The notes under the pieces: generated by a model | Told to the model about the DNA's origin: nothing | The model's database searches: none | What the model saw: the letters and a program-made list of their open reading frames with translations, nothing else | Shown here: positions 5,201 through 6,968 of the stretch, piece after piece | How the letters are laid out: every line of letters begins with the position of its first letter | How positions within the stretch are numbered: the first letter of the stretch is position 1 | Source of the DNA: an uncultured Pseudomonadales bacterium | GTDB taxonomy: Bacteria; Pseudomonadota; Gammaproteobacteria; Pseudomonadales; Porticoccaceae | DNA length: 6,968 nucleotides | Reading direction: 5' to 3' | Assembly (NCBI GenBank): GCA_937998635.1 | Contig: CALLDA010000066.1 | Location: 1 to 6,968, forward strand | Made by a program: the position numbers and the translations under genes

Positions 5201-5277
5201 CTGTCTTTGGGACAGAGGCTGTGTTGCGCCTGATAAGCAGATAACATAGCGGCGATTTAAGGGTTGGATAGTTATCC
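5201..5277. repeat. Short inverted repeats in the galU leader
   Basis: CTGTC-5-GACAG (5201-5215) and GGATA-GT-TATCC (5266-5277) are perfect small inverted repeats ahead of galU. The right part of the second, AGTTATCC (5270-5277), is also the reverse complement of GGATAACT at 5175-5182. No T-tract follows either stem, so they are not terminators. I could not find a convincing -35/-10 pair for galU; its promoter must lie somewhere in 5150-5300 but is not evident by eye. Confidence 0.25.
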
Positions 5278-5318
5278 TGTTTTTCAAGTCGACCGACGAC
5301 CATAAAAGGAAATGATGA

Positions 5319-6155
5319 ATGATCAAAAAGTGTTTATTCCCGGTGGCTGGCTATGGCACACGGTTTTTGCCTGCGACTAAGTCTATGCCTAAGGAAATGT
5401 TACCTGTAGTTAATAAACCTCTCGTGCAATATGGGGTCGAAGAGGCCCTGGATGGTGGTCTCAATGAAATTTGCCTGGTAACCGGGCGCGGCAAGCGTGC
5501 CATCAATGATTTTTTTGATACCAGTTTTGAGCTGGAGCATCAGATAGCGGGTACTGACAAGGAAAAATATTTGTCCAGTATTCGTAAGGTGATTGCCCAG
5601 GCAAAATTCTCGACTACCCGTCAGTCAGAAATGAAGGGTTTGGGGCACGCAATTCTTACCGGTGAACTACTGGTGGGTAATGAACCTTTTGGCGTGGTAT
5701 TGGCCGACGATCTCTGTATTACAGAAGATCAGGGTGTGATGGCGCAGCTGGTAGAAATCTATCGGCGCAGCAACTGTTCGGTTGTTGCGATTCAGGAGGT
5801 GGATGAAGTAGATATATCCAAATTTGGTGTTATTGCCGGAATTGAGGAAGAGCCTGGGTTGTTCACTGTCACCGACATGGTGGAAAAACCCGAGCCCGCC
5901 GATGCGCCTAGCAACCTGGCGATTATTGGACGTTACGTGCTCACTCCGTACATTTTTGAAATACTACGTCATACACCACCGGGCAAAAACGGTGAGGTTC
6001 AGCTCACCGATGCCCTGTTGACCCTGGCTAAAACCAGTAAAGTACTGGCCTATAAGTTTAAAGGACGGCGTTTTGATTGCGGCAGTGTCGATGGCTACGT
6101 TGAAGCTACCAACTATGTTTATGAGAATATTTACCTCAAGGATGAGAGTCGCTAA
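5319..6155 (+). CDS. galU: UTP-glucose-1-phosphate uridylyltransferase GalU
   Basis: A 278-residue nucleotidyltransferase joining UTP and glucose 1-phosphate to UDP-glucose and pyrophosphate in the cytoplasm; UDP-glucose feeds lipopolysaccharide core, exopolysaccharide and galactose metabolism. Seen in order: nucleotide-binding signature GYGTRFLPATKSMPKEMLPV (11-30), VTGRGKRAINDFFD (54-67), GLGHA (107-111), VVLADD (126-131) with the metal-binding aspartate region, MVEKP (187-191), GRYVL (204-208), GEVQLTDAL (225-233) and FKGRRFDCGS (247-256). Length is that of the short bacterial GalU (many pseudomonads about 279). Of three clustered ATGs (5312, 5315, 5319) only 5319 is in frame; AAGGA at 5306-5310 is eight bases before it. 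The stop overlaps the next start in TAATG, so it is co-translated with the phosphomannomutase gene. The RmlA family is excluded by the KSMPKEMLPV motif. Confidence 0.97.
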   Translation: MIKKCLFPVAGYGTRFLPATKSMPKEMLPVVNKPLVQYGVEEALDGGLNEICLVTGRGKRAINDFFDTSFELEHQIAGTDKEKYLSSIRKVIAQAKFSTTRQSEMKGLGHAILTGELLVGNEPFGVVLADDLCITEDQGVMAQLVEIYRRSNCSVVAIQEVDEVDISKFGVIAGIEEEPGLFTVTDMVEKPEPADAPSNLAIIGRYVLTPYIFEILRHTPPGKNGEVQLTDALLTLAKTSKVLAYKFKGRRFDCGSVDGYVEATNYVYENIYLKDESR

Positions 6156-6968
6156 TGTCTGACTTACTTTTGCCAGAAAAGTACACGTGTTTTAAGGCTT
6201 ACGATGTTCGTGGTCGGGTGCCGGATCAACTCAATGAGGCCATTGCCTATCGCATTGGTCGCGCCTTTGCTCAATATATAAAGGCTAAAACAATCGTCGT
6301 CGGCCATGATATTCGCTTAACCAGCCCGGCGATTTGCGATGCCGCCATAGAGGGCATTAGGGATGCTGGTTGCGATGTCACCCATATCGGTCAATGTGGC
6401 ACCGAGGAAATTTATTTCGCCACGTCCCACGGCAATTTTGACGGTGGGCTGGTCGTCACTGCTAGCCATAATCCCATGGACTATAACGGCATGAAGTTTG
6501 TCCGTGAGCAGTCTCGACCGATTAGTGGCGATGATGGTTTGCCGAACATCAAAGCTCTCGCAGAGAGCGGTGAATTTGCTGAATCTGTGAGCCGAGGTTC
6601 GGTGAGTCGGGATGAAGATAAAAGCGCTTATATCGAACACTTACAGACTTATATCGCGACAGATGTATTGCAGCCACTGAAAGTCGTGGTTAACGCCGGT
6701 AATGGTGGCGCGGGATCAATTGTTGATTTGTTAGAACCTGCTTTGCCGTTTACCTTTGTCAAATTACATCACCAGGCGGATGGCCATTTCCCCAACGGTG
6801 TACCGAATCCCTTGCTTGAAGAAAATCGTGTCGCTACTGCCGAGGCAGTACGCGATGCGCAAGCTGATCTGGGTATTGCCTGGGATGGTGATTTTGATCG
6901 CTGCTTTTTCTTTGATGAGCATGGTGAGTTTATCGAAGGCTATTACCTGGTTGGCCTCTTAGCTGAAG
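6155..6968 (+). CDS. cpsG: Phosphomannomutase (CpsG/ManB type), N-terminal 60 percent, runs off the right edge
   Basis: The first 271 codons of an alpha-D-phosphohexomutase that interconverts mannose 6-phosphate and mannose 1-phosphate (some members also glucose phosphates), supplying GDP-mannose synthesis. FKAYDVRG (13-20) opens domain 1; the phosphoserine loop TASHNP (102-107) carries Ser104; MDYNGMKFVRE (108-118) and RPISGDDGL (121-129) are typical of the E. coli CpsG/ManB branch rather than of AlgC or GlmM. The metal loop DGDFDR is at 244-249 and the domain 3 sugar loop begins near the edge (GEFIEGYYLV). Relatives are about 450-460 residues, so roughly 185 are missing, including the phosphate-binding domain 4. 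The ATG overlaps the galU stop by one base (TAATG), implying translational coupling; GAGAG at 6145-6149 is a modest ribosome site. Function as mutase is secure; mannose versus glucose preference is not. Confidence 0.94.
   Translation, partial: MSDLLLPEKYTCFKAYDVRGRVPDQLNEAIAYRIGRAFAQYIKAKTIVVGHDIRLTSPAICDAAIEGIRDAGCDVTHIGQCGTEEIYFATSHGNFDGGLVVTASHNPMDYNGMKFVREQSRPISGDDGLPNIKALAESGEFAESVSRGSVSRDEDKSAYIEHLQTYIATDVLQPLKVVVNAGNGGAGSIVDLLEPALPFTFVKLHHQADGHFPNGVPNPLLEENRVATAEAVRDAQADLGIAWDGDFDRCFFFDEHGEFIEGYYLVGLLAE

Noticed and set aside
5106..5303. 65-codon minus-strand open frame in the fabA-galU gap
   Set aside because: It overlaps the fabA promoter candidate and runs into it, has no recognisable domain, and its composition looks random; most likely chance.
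6317..6640. 107-codon minus-strand open frame
   Set aside because: It lies opposite the conserved phosphomannomutase coding sequence, including its TASHNP loop; a shadow of that gene.
1..6968. CRISPR arrays, tRNA or rRNA genes, insertion sequences, defence or toxin-antitoxin genes
   Set aside because: No regularly spaced repeats, tRNA-like cloverleaf, transposase motif or matching protein families were seen on either strand.

Overview
The window reads as a chromosomal segment of a gammaproteobacterium, most likely a marine or environmental one. The fabA-fabB pair (anaerobic unsaturated fatty acid synthesis), an SSB of the E. coli type ending in DDDIPF, GalU and a CpsG/ManB-type phosphomannomutase all point that way, and base composition looks moderate by eye. 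A group such as Cellvibrionales/OMG is a guess; the sequence alone does not prove it.

Layout from left to right. (1) 1-1333, minus strand: a family 2 glycosyltransferase gene followed 15 bases later by the 5' end of rmlB (dTDP-glucose 4,6-dehydratase), which runs off the left edge. This is the start of a surface polysaccharide (O-antigen or exopolysaccharide) cluster. (2) 1334-1890: a 557-base stretch without an intact gene. It holds AT-rich promoter-like DNA, a good -10 box with a LexA-like but too short palindrome after it, and a decayed, frameshifted fragment of an MFS transporter gene. (3) 1891-3071, plus strand: ssb, then a stand-alone cysC (APS kinase) with a TTG start. (4) 3213-5024, minus strand: fabA-fabB operon, convergent with cysC; fabA also starts with TTG. 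(5) 5025-5318: divergent control region with a reasonable fabA promoter. (6) 5319-6968, plus strand: galU and, overlapping by one base, the first 271 codons of a phosphomannomutase gene.

How the genes fit together: GalU makes UDP-glucose, the mutase interconverts hexose 6- and 1-phosphates (toward GDP-mannose or glucose 1-phosphate), RmlB starts deoxysugar synthesis from dTDP-glucose, and the glycosyltransferase would use such activated sugars. These sugar genes flank a housekeeping block (ssb, cysC, fabAB). CysC makes PAPS, used for sulfate reduction and possibly for sulfation.

I see no CRISPR array, rRNA or tRNA gene, insertion sequence, toxin-antitoxin pair or defence system. I found no convincing new system. 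The most informative non-routine signal is the transporter gene relic upstream of ssb, which suggests that an older gene order was broken where the polysaccharide cluster now begins.
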